DNA of 27,609 bases, taken from positions 1 through 27,609 of the IMG/VR virus record IMGVR_UViG_3300031576_000595; one strand, given 5' to 3'. Source of the DNA: a virus. A program made the position numbers and the translations under genes. Below the pieces are notes generated by a model that was given only the letters and a program-made list of their open reading frames with translations, did not search any database and was not told where the DNA came from. This document shows, piece by piece, positions 1 to 7,576 of the stretch (position 1 is the first letter of the stretch; each line of letters starts with the position of its first letter).

Positions 1-498
1 GTCGATCCGAAGGACGTACAAGCTGTTACCAAAGCAAAAACCGACTGGTGGAACGGCTTGTCAGACAAGGCCCGCATTGGGTTGAAGCAATGGGACACAC
101 CGCGCGGGCGAAAACTCATCGAAATCGCCAATGAAAACCGCAGCGGTTCACTCTTCTACAAAGGGAAGTCAAATATCGAGCACGCTTTGGACATCGAAAA
201 AGGTGTTGCTTCTGGCCAACTCCTCGACGCAGTAAATCTCCGTTGGCGTAGGCTGAAGGGCAGTACGCAGAGCAGTACGCCAGTGATGTCCTTGACACAA
301 AAGGGACTCCAGCGAGACGTTTACCTCGAATTGAGTGAGGCCGATCTGCCGACTGCTCGGCGTTTGGACGAAAATACCGTACAGGTTGGTTCCACCGATC
401 TCGTAGCAGCACTCAGGAAGACTGGGAAGCAGCTCGTCACATCCGGCATCAAGAAGCGCGAACAAGCCATCAAAGTAATCGAAGAACTGGCACCGTAG
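1..498 (+). CDS. Hypothetical protein, C-terminal part (5' end cut by window)
   Basis: The reading frame is open from base 1 and ends at TAG 496-498, so the true start probably lies upstream. A TTG at 58 is possible but has no clear SD. The visible 165 residues are mixed polar and basic, with no signal peptide or membrane segment and no motif I recognise. A basic stretch follows a run of small polar residues (near LRWRRLKGS), and the last third is helical and Lys-rich. It lies just upstream of a small gene and the large terminase, so it belongs to the end of the preceding module or to the packaging module. Function unknown. Confidence 0.7.
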   Translation, partial: VDPKDVQAVTKAKTDWWNGLSDKARIGLKQWDTPRGRKLIEIANENRSGSLFYKGKSNIEHALDIEKGVASGQLLDAVNLRWRRLKGSTQSSTPVMSLTQKGLQRDVYLELSEADLPTARRLDENTVQVGSTDLVAALRKTGKQLVTSGIKKREQAIKVIEELAP

Positions 499-499
499 T

Positions 500-895
500 A
501 TGCCGGCACCCACCAAAAAGCCGGCCGCCGGCGACTCCATCGCCGAGATGATCCGGCTGATGCCGAGCAACCAGCGAGCCGATTTGCTCATCGAGGCGAT
601 GCGCAACAGCGCCTACGTCCTGCCCAATACTCCCGCGAGCCAAGTCCACAGAATCCTCGCTGAATGGGCCGAAGGACCGCAGCAGCAGCGCAAAATAGAG
701 GACGATTTTCTTAGCAACTACTATCTTCAGCGCATTCAGCAAGGCAAGCCGATGCCGGTCAACAGCTTCCGCGACATCGGTTACATTCTCCAGGCGATCC
801 ATCGAGGACTCCCCAGCGAGCTGCGCAGCAGTGGCGGCGGCAAACCGGATGCGCCGCAGCGCATGGGCGCCGCACCCGGGTTCGACGATTGGTGA
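500..895 (+). CDS. Hypothetical protein, possible small terminase subunit
   Basis: The gene encodes 131 aa starting at ATG 500, one base after the previous stop, and ends in TGA 893-895, which overlaps the terminase GTG start (GTGA). The protein is soluble and mainly helical, with the motif MIRLMPSNQRADLLIEAM near residues 17-34 and a disordered Gly/Ser/Pro-rich tail. Position directly before the large terminase and translational coupling to it suggest a small terminase or DNA-recognition subunit. I see no clear helix-turn-helix, so this is inference from gene order only. Confidence 0.6.
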   Translation: MPAPTKKPAAGDSIAEMIRLMPSNQRADLLIEAMRNSAYVLPNTPASQVHRILAEWAEGPQQQRKIEDDFLSNYYLQRIQQGKPMPVNSFRDIGYILQAIHRGLPSELRSSGGGKPDAPQRMGAAPGFDDW

Positions 896-2532
896 GCGCA
901 CGCGCCATACTCGATGACCTCCACTCGTCGCCCGGTGCCTCCATCCGTGATGCCAGCGCCGAGCAAGTCGCGAAGCTCCGTACTGCGCTACTCGACGACC
1001 TCTACCTGTTCGCACAGGTGATCTTCGGCTTCTACGACCTCAACGCTTCGCTGCACGGCGACCTGTGCAAGCTGCTCATGCGCTGGGGTGAGCCGGGGCT
1101 GCGCCGGTTGATGATCCAAGTGCCACGCGGCCACTTGAAGTCGAGCTGTGCCACATTGGCACATCCACTATGGCGCGTGTGCCGCGACCCCGACAGCCCT
1201 ATCGCGATCTTCAACGAGAAGGAAACCAACGCCGCCGCATTCCTCACGGCGATCCGTGGCGTCGTCGAGAACAGCATCGTCTTCCAGACCGTCTTCGAAT
1301 ATATGCTGCCGCCCGGTATCGGCCCAAAGGCGCGGGCGCGCGGTGAGACGATGCCCCGTTCGTGGAAGTGGACCGACAACGAACTCGACTTCCAGCGCAC
1401 GCGCTGGGCCAAGCCCGAACGCAGCATCATGGCCCTCGGTGTCGGCAGCGCCGCCGCAGGCCGCCACTGGCCGTTCATCATCATGGACGACCTCATCAGC
1501 GAAGACGCCCAAAACTCGCCGGGGCTGATGCAGAAGGCCCGCGACTTCATCGACAACGTGTTTCAGCTCGGCGATCCACCGCTCGACAGCTCGTTCCTCA
1601 TCATTTGTACGCCGTGGAAGTATGACGACTGCTACAGCTACGCGCTGCGCAACCACGGCTACTCGTTGTATCGACGCCAAGCTATCGAGGGCGATGACGG
1701 CACGGTGATCTTCCCTGAGAAGTTCACGCGCCCGTCGCTGCTCGCGATGCACAAGGCAAAGCCTGCGATGTTCTCCGCACAGTATTTGTGCGCTCCCCGT
1801 CCCGGTGAAGAGCAATCGTTTGACTACGCTTGGCTTCGCTACTCAAACGTGCGCGGCAACACCGTAGAAATCGAACACGCCAGCTTCGACGCCACGATCA
1901 ACCCCGCCGATGCGCCCGACGAACCCGAGCGCCGGGTAGCACTCGCGACGATGGAGAAGACCATCCTGCTCGACCCGATCCCCGGCGAGGAAGTCGAGAA
2001 ACGACGCGAGCCCGGCTGCCGCCACGGCATCATCGTCGAGGGCATCGACTACTGGGGCCGCCGGCACATCCTCGACGTGGTGGCGAACCGGATGTCGCCG
2101 CCCGACATGATCGACCTGCTGTTCGCCAAGATGGCGGAGTGGGGCACCCACCGCGTCGCGATCGAGAAAGTCGCCTTCAGTGTGATGTACCGCTACTGGG
2201 TGCAGGACGAAGCGCGACGCCGGGGCGTCCACGTCTCGTGCATCGACCTTGAGCCGGGCCGGCGCACGAAGGACTCGCGGATCACCGCGAAGATCACGCC
2301 CTTCCGCGCCGGGCACTACTACCTGAACCGTGCGGTCGAGGACTTGTTCGTCGAGGAGTACCTGGAGTACCCCTACGGCCGAACGCGGGATCTGCTGGAC
2401 GCCCTCGCCTATGATGACGAGCCGGGGGTGCTCCCGAAGCCGCTGTCACCCACTGAAGCCAACCAGTACGAGCAAGCGGCGACGAGCTGGCAATCGCGCT
2501 ACAGTGGCGTGGACGAAATCACGGGATACTGA
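892..2532 (+). CDS. terL: Terminase large subunit (DNA packaging ATPase/nuclease)
   Basis: This is the motor that cuts concatemeric DNA and pumps it through the portal. Start GTG 892 overlaps the upstream TGA as GTGA; a TTG three bases earlier is possible. The 546-aa product has an N-terminal ATPase with a Walker A-like PRGHLKSS at about residues 78-85, Walker B IIMDD at about 196-200, and a coupling motif CTPW near 239-242. The C-terminal nuclease shows LLDPIPG (Asp near 361), a second Asp in GIDYWG (near 386), AIEKVAF (Glu near 425) and DLLDALAY (Asp near 503), the usual acidic pattern of the RNase H-like domain. Length is normal for the family and no key residue is missing. Confidence 0.95.
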   Translation: MSARAILDDLHSSPGASIRDASAEQVAKLRTALLDDLYLFAQVIFGFYDLNASLHGDLCKLLMRWGEPGLRRLMIQVPRGHLKSSCATLAHPLWRVCRDPDSPIAIFNEKETNAAAFLTAIRGVVENSIVFQTVFEYMLPPGIGPKARARGETMPRSWKWTDNELDFQRTRWAKPERSIMALGVGSAAAGRHWPFIIMDDLISEDAQNSPGLMQKARDFIDNVFQLGDPPLDSSFLIICTPWKYDDCYSYALRNHGYSLYRRQAIEGDDGTVIFPEKFTRPSLLAMHKAKPAMFSAQYLCAPRPGEEQSFDYAWLRYSNVRGNTVEIEHASFDATINPADAPDEPERRVALATMEKTILLDPIPGEEVEKRREPGCRHGIIVEGIDYWGRRHILDVVANRMSPPDMIDLLFAKMAEWGTHRVAIEKVAFSVMYRYWVQDEARRRGVHVSCIDLEPGRRTKDSRITAKITPFRAGHYYLNRAVEDLFVEEYLEYPYGRTRDLLDALAYDDEPGVLPKPLSPTEANQYEQAATSWQSRYSGVDEITGY

Positions 2533-2540
2533 GGTGCGTG

Positions 2541-2777
2541 ATGGGCCGCGACCACATCTGGAGAGTCGAGCAACACCTGTGGGACTACTGCCAAGTCCTT
2601 GCGGGCCAGCGCGCGAACGAGATGATTTCGGAAGCTGACTACGTCGAGAAGCTGCGGTCGATCGGCTTCCCGGCCGATGCGCAGCCCGGTGACAACATCT
2701 GCATCCAGCTCATTCGTTCGACTAGCGTTCTCGTGAACCGTCACGGCAAGCGCGTGCTGCCCGGCTTGCCCAACTAG
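2541..2777 (+). CDS. Small hypothetical protein
   Basis: A 78-aa product. ATG 2541 is preferred over the GTG at 2538 because GAGG at 2531-2534 then sits 6 bases upstream. The protein is hydrophilic with no membrane segment. An N-terminal helix contains two Trp (HIWRVEQHLWDYC) and the C-terminus ends in a short Gly/Pro turn. It lies between terminase and another hypothetical in the same operon. I do not recognise the family. Confidence 0.7.
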   Translation: MGRDHIWRVEQHLWDYCQVLAGQRANEMISEADYVEKLRSIGFPADAQPGDNICIQLIRSTSVLVNRHGKRVLPGLPN

Positions 2778-2786
2778 GAGCCCCCA

Positions 2787-3230
2787 ATGCGTACCACCCC
2801 CGAAATCCGCGAACCCCTCCAAGTCGAGTGGGAAGGCATCTACCCGACCCTCACCGACCTGACGCTCCACGGCGGCGTCCCTGGCTGCGAATACCGGCTC
2901 ACCCACAGCTCCAACACCGCAAAGGCACAGGCTGACGGCTGGAAGCTGACGCAGGGCTACCCGGTGTTTGTGCTGAAGGGCTGGCGTGGCATCGCATCGG
3001 CGCAGCTCATGGTGCGCGGTTCCCCGATTCCGGGGGCCGACCCGTACAACGGCGTGCGCGAGTTCTTCATCGACCGCCGCCTCGACGCCGAGACGGGGAT
3101 CGACCAGCCCGAGCCGACAGGTCCGCTACCGAGCTTCGGGCCGGATGGTCACGCGATTCACTACGACGACAAGCCGGGTGCGCAGCCCGGTGCAAAGCCG
3201 GTGGCGAAGGGGGCGAGCGTTGCGGCGTAG
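2787..3230 (+). CDS. Hypothetical protein
   Basis: A 147-aa product starting at ATG 2787 behind a good AGGAG SD, 9 bases after the previous TAG. The first 110 residues look like a compact mixed alpha/beta fold with many aromatic and Gly residues (LTHSSNTAKAQADGWKLTQG). The last 30 residues are a low-complexity Pro/Gly/Ala/Lys tail that is likely disordered. No catalytic motif or export signal is visible. Placement between terminase and portal suggests a packaging- or head-associated role, but I cannot name one. Confidence 0.75.
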   Translation: MRTTPEIREPLQVEWEGIYPTLTDLTLHGGVPGCEYRLTHSSNTAKAQADGWKLTQGYPVFVLKGWRGIASAQLMVRGSPIPGADPYNGVREFFIDRRLDAETGIDQPEPTGPLPSFGPDGHAIHYDDKPGAQPGAKPVAKGASVAA

Positions 3231-3248
3231 CTGTGCAGTGGGGCGTGG

Positions 3249-3280
3249 CCCCCAGCCGGTCCCGGACGACCAACTGGGGG
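3249..3280 (+). promoter_or_regulatory. Long interrupted hairpin
   Basis: CCCCCAG (3249-3255) pairs perfectly with CTGGGGG (3274-3280). Inside, GGTC (3258-3261) pairs with GACC (3268-3271), with a 2x2 internal loop and a 6-base apical loop. There is no U-tract after it, so it is not a classical intrinsic terminator. It begins about 20 bases after the stop of the upstream gene and could be an RNA-processing or stability element. Confidence 0.5.
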
Positions 3281-3464
3281 CGCTCCGCGTTTCCGGGCCG
3301 CGGGTTCGTTACGCCCGCAGCATCAAGAGCGTAGCACGGGAGGGCGTGGTCCGCTCTTCGCTTCTCCGGTCCGGTCCGGCTCTCGGGCTCCGACTTCCGG
3401 TTCCGCGCGCCTGTTCCGGGTGGTCGAGGCTTTGCGAGACCATCCCGGGGGCGCGCTCTTTGTT

Positions 3465-3490
3465 CGCGCACTTTGTGCGCGTCTTTCTAC
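3465..3490 (+). terminator. Candidate hairpin with T-rich tail
   Basis: CGCGCAC (3465-3471) and GTGCGCG (3475-3481) form a perfect 7-bp stem with a TTT loop, followed by a T/C-rich run (TCTTTCTAC). This resembles a weak intrinsic terminator or attenuator. It ends about 24 bases before the ATG of the micro-ORF that leads into the portal gene, so it could also control portal expression. Confidence 0.4.
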
Positions 3491-3505
3491 AGCGAGGTGT
3501 CTACA

Positions 3506-3547
3506 ATGGCAAAGCGCAAGCGTAAGCCGAAGCCGACCGGCTACTAG
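3506..3547 (+). CDS. 13-residue basic micro-ORF leading into the portal frame
   Basis: ATG 3506 has a GAGG SD at 3494-3497 and encodes MAKRKRKPKPTGY before TAG 3545-3547. Six of the first nine residues are Lys or Arg. It lies in the same frame as the portal gene: after TAG come CTC ACT and then the portal GTG at 3554. The portal GTG has no SD of its own. The peptide may therefore be a leader whose termination allows re-initiation, or the N-terminus of a longer portal made by amber readthrough. It could also be chance; the reading frame is too short to test by eye. Confidence 0.4.
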   Translation: MAKRKRKPKPTGY

Positions 3548-3553
3548 CTCACT

Positions 3554-6532
3554 GTGCCGATCCCCGGTGCCAAGCTCCCGCTCACGCCGGAAGACGCCCA
3601 GCGTCTCGGTGACTTCATCGGCAGCACCACCATCGACCTGCAAGCCGAACACGACCCCATCGTCAATAAGCAGGTGCATTGGTGGAAGACCTACGAAGGC
3701 AAGCCGCGCACCGAACGGCGTACCTTCCCGTGGGACGGCGCTCCGTTGTCTCGCGACACCGAAGTCCTTGCTAAGCAGGGCTGGACCCGTGTGGACGAGC
3801 TACGCATCGGCGACGTAGTGTTGACACGTCACGACCGCAACGGCCGGCTGGGGTGGCAACCCGTTCTTGCGACGCCCTCGGTTTGGGCAGACTATCTCCT
3901 CCACTTCAAGTCGAAGTCTGTCGATCAGCTCGTCACCAGTGAGCATCAGATGGTGGTCGAGAACCAGAAGGGCGAAGTCTGCCGACTGCCCGCTAGCAAG
4001 CTGTGGGACACCACCGGCCTCCGCATCCCGCTGACTGGCTGGTATGAGGGCGAAAAGCCGGCTGAGCTATTTGGCCTCCCGGCCGGCGACGTGATGGAGC
4101 TGATCGGTTGGTACCTCGCCGAAGGCTGGTGCAATAAGCAGCAGGGCCGACCTGTTGGCAGCGTGTTCCTCTCGCAATCGCAGACAGCCAATCCGAAGAA
4201 ATGCGAGCGGATCGAGCGGTTGCTAGCTCGGCTTGGAATCTCGTGGGCACGGCATCGACTGCCCAGCGTTGGCTATACATTGCGTGTTCGGTCGATGCCT
4301 GACGAGCTGGCGAAGCTGCTACGCGAGCAGGGTCGGCAAGAGGCACGGTTCATCCCGTCGTGGGTGTTTGATCTCGACCCGAGCCTACTGTGGCGGATGA
4401 TCGACGGGTTGTTCTTTGGTGACGGCTCAGTGATCGACCGCCCTGACCGCAACTTCGACTCGTTCCCATACACCACAATCTCGAAGAAGCTCGCGGATGG
4501 TATCCAGATCGTTGCAGCGCTGATTGGGATGCGGTCAGTTGTGAAGGTTCGGGCAGGCCATGGTGGCAACTTCGGGCCGGCTCGGCATGTCCAATACAGC
4601 CTCTGCCTCTTGCACAAGAAGCGTGCGAAGGTAGACGCAGCCAAGCACCAGCTCACGCCCTATGGTGACTACGCCTTCTGTGTCACCGTCAAGAACCATG
4701 CTATTTGTGTTCGCCGCAACGGCATCCCGTCGTGGACCGGAAACAGCAATGTGGTGCTCCCTCTCGCGAAGACGTGGGGCAGCGCCATCATCGCGCGCCA
4801 CAGCGGTCGGCTGTTCGCGAGCCCCGATTTTTGGTCAGGCAGCACGCAGAACGAGAAAATGCGCGAGGTGGTGGACGCTTGGATTCCCTACCAAAACTGG
4901 GCTGCGCGCGGCAACGTCTTCGAGATGTTCATGCCGACCGCCGACGTGCTCGGCGAGCTAGTCGCGATGGGCAGCGGCTTCTACGCGCTGTCGTGGAGCG
5001 AGCAGGTAGCCCTGCGGTACACGCCCGCGAGCGTGCGCGACTCGAAGAAGGTGGGGCCGCCCGTCAAGATGTTCAGCCATCGCGGCCCACTCCTCGAACA
5101 CGTCCCGCGCGCCGACTTGCTGTGGATTCCTGGCCGCTCGACGATGGACAGCGAAATCGTGGTGCGCCGCAAGCTGATGACGCGCGCCGAGCTGATCGCC
5201 TTCGGCCGTGAAGCCGGCCTCGACGAAGCCGTGCTCGACAAGATGTTGCAGTCGCCTGACGAGCAGGGCAGCGACGAGTCGAGCAAGCGCGCCGGCTTCG
5301 CAGGCAGCATCAAGATGTACGATATTCGCCAAGCGTGGGTAGACTACCCACTTATCCAAAGCGGCAAGCTAGAAGCCATCATCCCGCTCGATGAAGCATC
5401 CACCGAGCGCCCGCCAGTGCCGATCGTGGTCACCTTCCAGATGGGCACCAAGCTCGTCGCGAATGCGATCACCCACCCGTACTTCTTCTCCCATAAACCG
5501 TTCTACGATGCCCACTTCGACAAGCGGGCAGGCCGGGCCGACTCGCAGGGCGTCGCCGAGATGGCCGACCACATCCAGCGCGGCGCTACCACGATGATGA
5601 ACCAGGCAATCGACGCCGTTACGCTTGCGAACAGCGTAAACTTTGTGACTACGGATCGTCGGCTCATCGACTTCAAGTTCTCCCCTAGCCGCCCGATCCT
5701 CGTAGACAACATCCAGTCGGTGTTGTTCCCGACGCTCAGCAAGCAGATCGTCCCCGACCTTGCTCTCATCAACGCGCTCATCGCAACCGGCGAGCGACTA
5801 TTCAGCGTAGGCGACCCGGCGCTCGGCCGAGAGACACGGCTCGGCGGCCACCCATCGCCTGCAACGAGCACGCTGGCGATGCTCGACCAGCTCGCCATCA
5901 ACGTAGCAGTGTCGCTGCGGTATCTGCGCCAGCGGCTCTCCAAGGTCGGCGAAGATGTAGCAACGCTGTTCCAGCAGTTTGAAGCTGACGTGGAGGACGG
6001 CCGCGTGGAGGCCGCGGTTGGCTACCGAGACGCCGCGATCATCAAGCAGTTGGTGCTCCCACTCGACCAGCCCATTTCGGGGAATATGCGCTTCGACGTG
6101 AACGCCCTCAGCGAAGCTGCATCCCCGGAGCACGAGCGCAGCAAGGTAGTGCTCGAAGACCAAATGCTCACTAACTACTACAGCCAACTGCTCGGCGCTG
6201 CCCAAATCTTGCAGACGCCTGTAGGCCAATCCCCGATGGTGCGCGAAATCGTGATGCTCGCCATCAAGGGCAAGACCGAAACGATGAAGCGTTTTCTCGC
6301 AACCACAAACTTCGACAACGTGGAGGACGTGATCCTCCAGCTAGGACAGTCTCGTGGCGCAAGCCAGCAGCTACTTGAGCAAGCCCTTGGAGCCCTCCAG
6401 CAGCGAGGAGCTGGACCCGGTGCGACGACTCTTCCGCTCGCAGGAATGGGCCTCGGTACGAATGGTGCTCCGGGAGCGGATGGTGACGCTACTGGGAACG
6501 CTGGTGCAGCTCCCTTCGGGGCCGGAGGCTGA
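3554..6532 (+). CDS. Portal protein precursor interrupted by an intein
   Basis: The portal is the dodecameric ring at the capsid vertex through which DNA enters and leaves. The 992-aa precursor reads FPWDGA up to residue 63, then a 334-residue intein (64-397), then SNVVLPLAKTWGSAI. Joined, the exteins give PWDGASNVVLPL, which matches the conserved PWPGASNVV-type motif of podovirus-like portals, and a mature length of about 658 aa. The start is uncertain: GTG 3554 lacks an SD and follows a micro-ORF in the same frame. The last 45 residues are Gly/Ala-rich because a second gene overlaps them in another frame. The gene lies between the terminase and scaffold genes, as expected. Confidence 0.9.
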   Translation: MPIPGAKLPLTPEDAQRLGDFIGSTTIDLQAEHDPIVNKQVHWWKTYEGKPRTERRTFPWDGAPLSRDTEVLAKQGWTRVDELRIGDVVLTRHDRNGRLGWQPVLATPSVWADYLLHFKSKSVDQLVTSEHQMVVENQKGEVCRLPASKLWDTTGLRIPLTGWYEGEKPAELFGLPAGDVMELIGWYLAEGWCNKQQGRPVGSVFLSQSQTANPKKCERIERLLARLGISWARHRLPSVGYTLRVRSMPDELAKLLREQGRQEARFIPSWVFDLDPSLLWRMIDGLFFGDGSVIDRPDRNFDSFPYTTISKKLADGIQIVAALIGMRSVVKVRAGHGGNFGPARHVQYSLCLLHKKRAKVDAAKHQLTPYGDYAFCVTVKNHAICVRRNGIPSWTGNSNVVLPLAKTWGSAIIARHSGRLFASPDFWSGSTQNEKMREVVDAWIPYQNWAARGNVFEMFMPTADVLGELVAMGSGFYALSWSEQVALRYTPASVRDSKKVGPPVKMFSHRGPLLEHVPRADLLWIPGRSTMDSEIVVRRKLMTRAELIAFGREAGLDEAVLDKMLQSPDEQGSDESSKRAGFAGSIKMYDIRQAWVDYPLIQSGKLEAIIPLDEASTERPPVPIVVTFQMGTKLVANAITHPYFFSHKPFYDAHFDKRAGRADSQGVAEMADHIQRGATTMMNQAIDAVTLANSVNFVTTDRRLIDFKFSPSRPILVDNIQSVLFPTLSKQIVPDLALINALIATGERLFSVGDPALGRETRLGGHPSPATSTLAMLDQLAINVAVSLRYLRQRLSKVGEDVATLFQQFEADVEDGRVEAAVGYRDAAIIKQLVLPLDQPISGNMRFDVNALSEAASPEHERSKVVLEDQMLTNYYSQLLGAAQILQTPVGQSPMVREIVMLAIKGKTETMKRFLATTNFDNVEDVILQLGQSRGASQQLLEQALGALQQRGAGPGATTLPLAGMGLGTNGAPGADGDATGNAGAAPFGAGG
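3743..4744 (+). mobile_element. Intein with LAGLIDADG homing endonuclease in the portal gene
   Basis: An in-frame insertion of 334 codons. Block A is PLSRDTEVLAKQGW, with Pro where Cys or Ser is usual. Block B is LVTSEHQMVV, which keeps the T-x-x-H pair. Two endonuclease motifs are present, LIGWYLAEG (precursor 183-191, acidic E190) and RMIDGLFFGDGS (281-292, acidic D290), so the nuclease looks intact. Block F reads FCVTV with Cys376 where Asp is common, and block G reads IPSWTGN followed by Ser398. The penultimate residue is Gly, not His. The pattern of no nucleophile at position 1, Cys in F and Thr in G resembles class 3 inteins, although the class 3 Trp of block B is Met133 here. Confidence 0.93.
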
Positions 6533-6656
6533 CGTGGTACGCGGCCGAATCGCCGAACTCGGGGAGCTGGTAGAGCTGCGGGAGGCTGCGGAGCTGATGC
6601 TGCGAGGCCGCCCGGCAGCGAACGGCACGGATACGGCTGATGACCGTGGGTACTGA
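6420..6656 (+). CDS. Small helical protein overlapping the portal 3' end
   Basis: GTG 6420 has a strong GAGGAG SD at 6405-6410 inside the portal gene, so I prefer it to the longer frame that begins at 6354. The 78-aa product is a charged helical hairpin around LPSGPEADVVRGRIAELGEL, a pattern I associate with small proteins that follow portal genes in other phages. It overlaps the last 113 bases of the portal gene in another frame. The overlap explains the odd Gly/Ala-rich portal tail. Possibly a head or portal accessory factor; function unknown. Confidence 0.75.
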   Translation: MRRLFRSQEWASVRMVLRERMVTLLGTLVQLPSGPEADVVRGRIAELGELVELREAAELMLRGRPAANGTDTADDRGY

Positions 6657-6669
6657 GCCCTGCCACCTC

Positions 6670-6699
6670 TTGTTGCACCCGCCGGCAGATCGGTATACC
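6670..6699 (+). promoter_or_regulatory. Weak sigma70-like promoter candidate before the scaffold gene
   Basis: TTGTTG (6670-6675) and TATACC (6694-6699) are 18 bases apart in the only gap (6657-6740) between the portal and capsid modules. Both boxes deviate from consensus. A capsid-module promoter here would be sensible, but the match could be chance. Confidence 0.25.
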
Positions 6700-6740
6700 C
6701 TACCTGCGGGAAACCCCCAGGGGCCGCCCAGGAGACGTGC

Positions 6741-7574
6741 ATGAGCGACGACCTGTTCGACGATCCCGTACTCGCCGACCCTGCAACCCCGCTGGCCAAA
6801 GAGCCTGCGGCGCAGCCCCCGCAAGGCCAAGACCTCGCGGAGCTGACCCACGGCTTCCAGCAGGTCGCGGCTGCGGTGCGCGGCATCGGCGACCGCGTAG
6901 CCGGCCTAGAGACACGAATGACGCAGCCTCCGGCGACGCAGCCCAGCGGGAAGGGGGCTGATGCCCTCACCGAGCTGATGGCCGACCCTGAGCAGTTCCT
7001 TGGTAGTCGTATCGAGAAAACTGTTGGGAAGGTTGTCGAAGACGCGCTCGGCCGGCTCGCGCCGTTCCTCGAAACGGTGGCTGACAGCGCCACCTCGACC
7101 GCGCGCGAGCGCGTGCGCACCGAGTATGATGGCCGCTTCGGCAGCGGCGTATTCGACGCAGTGATCGGGGGCGAACTCGACAAGGCGCTCAGCACCTTGC
7201 CGGCTGCGTCCCGCGCGAAGCCCGACTATGTGGCTGCGCTTGCAGCCGGCGTGTTCGGCGGCCAGTTGAAAACTCCCGAAGGCGAAAAGACGTTCCGTGA
7301 TGCCCGCAAGGCTGCGCGTGAGCGCACCGCCCCGGCCACTCTGCTGACCGGGGCATCCCGCCAGTCCCCTGAGAAGATGACGCTTGGCGATGACGAACGG
7401 CTCGCGATCGACAAGCTCGCAAAGGCCGGCATCGCCTTCAGCGAGGAGGCATTTCTCGATTCGATGCGCCGCGGTGATAGTGAAGAGGACTGGGGCGCAA
7501 CGTGGATGAAGAAGGACAGCTACTACAACGAGCTGACCAACCCGGGCGCGAAGCCCAACGGCAAGGGAGCCTGA
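6741..7574 (+). CDS. Capsid scaffolding-like protein
   Basis: A 277-aa acidic protein starting at ATG 6741 behind AGGAG. It has an Asp/Pro/Ala-rich disordered N-terminus, a helical stretch (FQQVAAAVRGIGDRVAGLET, near residues 39-58), a variable linker and a charged, Lys-rich C-terminus. This composition, and the place between portal and major capsid genes, fit a scaffold that nucleates procapsid assembly and leaves before packaging. No protease motif is visible. The call rests on composition and gene order rather than on a family signature. Confidence 0.65.
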   Translation: MSDDLFDDPVLADPATPLAKEPAAQPPQGQDLAELTHGFQQVAAAVRGIGDRVAGLETRMTQPPATQPSGKGADALTELMADPEQFLGSRIEKTVGKVVEDALGRLAPFLETVADSATSTARERVRTEYDGRFGSGVFDAVIGGELDKALSTLPAASRAKPDYVAALAAGVFGGQLKTPEGEKTFRDARKAARERTAPATLLTGASRQSPEKMTLGDDERLAIDKLAKAGIAFSEEAFLDSMRRGDSEEDWGATWMKKDSYYNELTNPGAKPNGKGA

Positions 7575-7576
7575 CT

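Larger units (their letters stand above)
3231..3505 (+). other. Structured GC-rich intergenic region before the portal
   Basis: This is the longest stretch of the window without a convincing gene (about 275 bases). Two reading frames are open across it, but their products are Arg/Ser-rich shadow-like sequences without SD or motif. It holds repeated CCGGT/TCCGG words around 3369-3403 and several inverted repeats, two of which are listed separately. No clear sigma70 promoter is visible. It may be an RNA leader or terminator region, or a packaging-related site; none of these is proven. Confidence 0.5.

Noticed and set aside
2986-3525. 179-codon + frame crossing the intergenic region before the portal
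   Set aside because: Arg/Ser/Pro-rich, begins inside another gene in a different frame, no SD; open only because stops are rare at this GC content.
3420-3818. 132-codon + frame overlapping the portal start
   Set aside because: Overlaps the portal in another frame and reads as low-complexity Ser/Arg sequence.
6700-6735. Terminator after the portal module (CCCCCAGGGG-type sequence)
   Set aside because: The stem would be only about four pairs with almost no loop and no T-run follows it.
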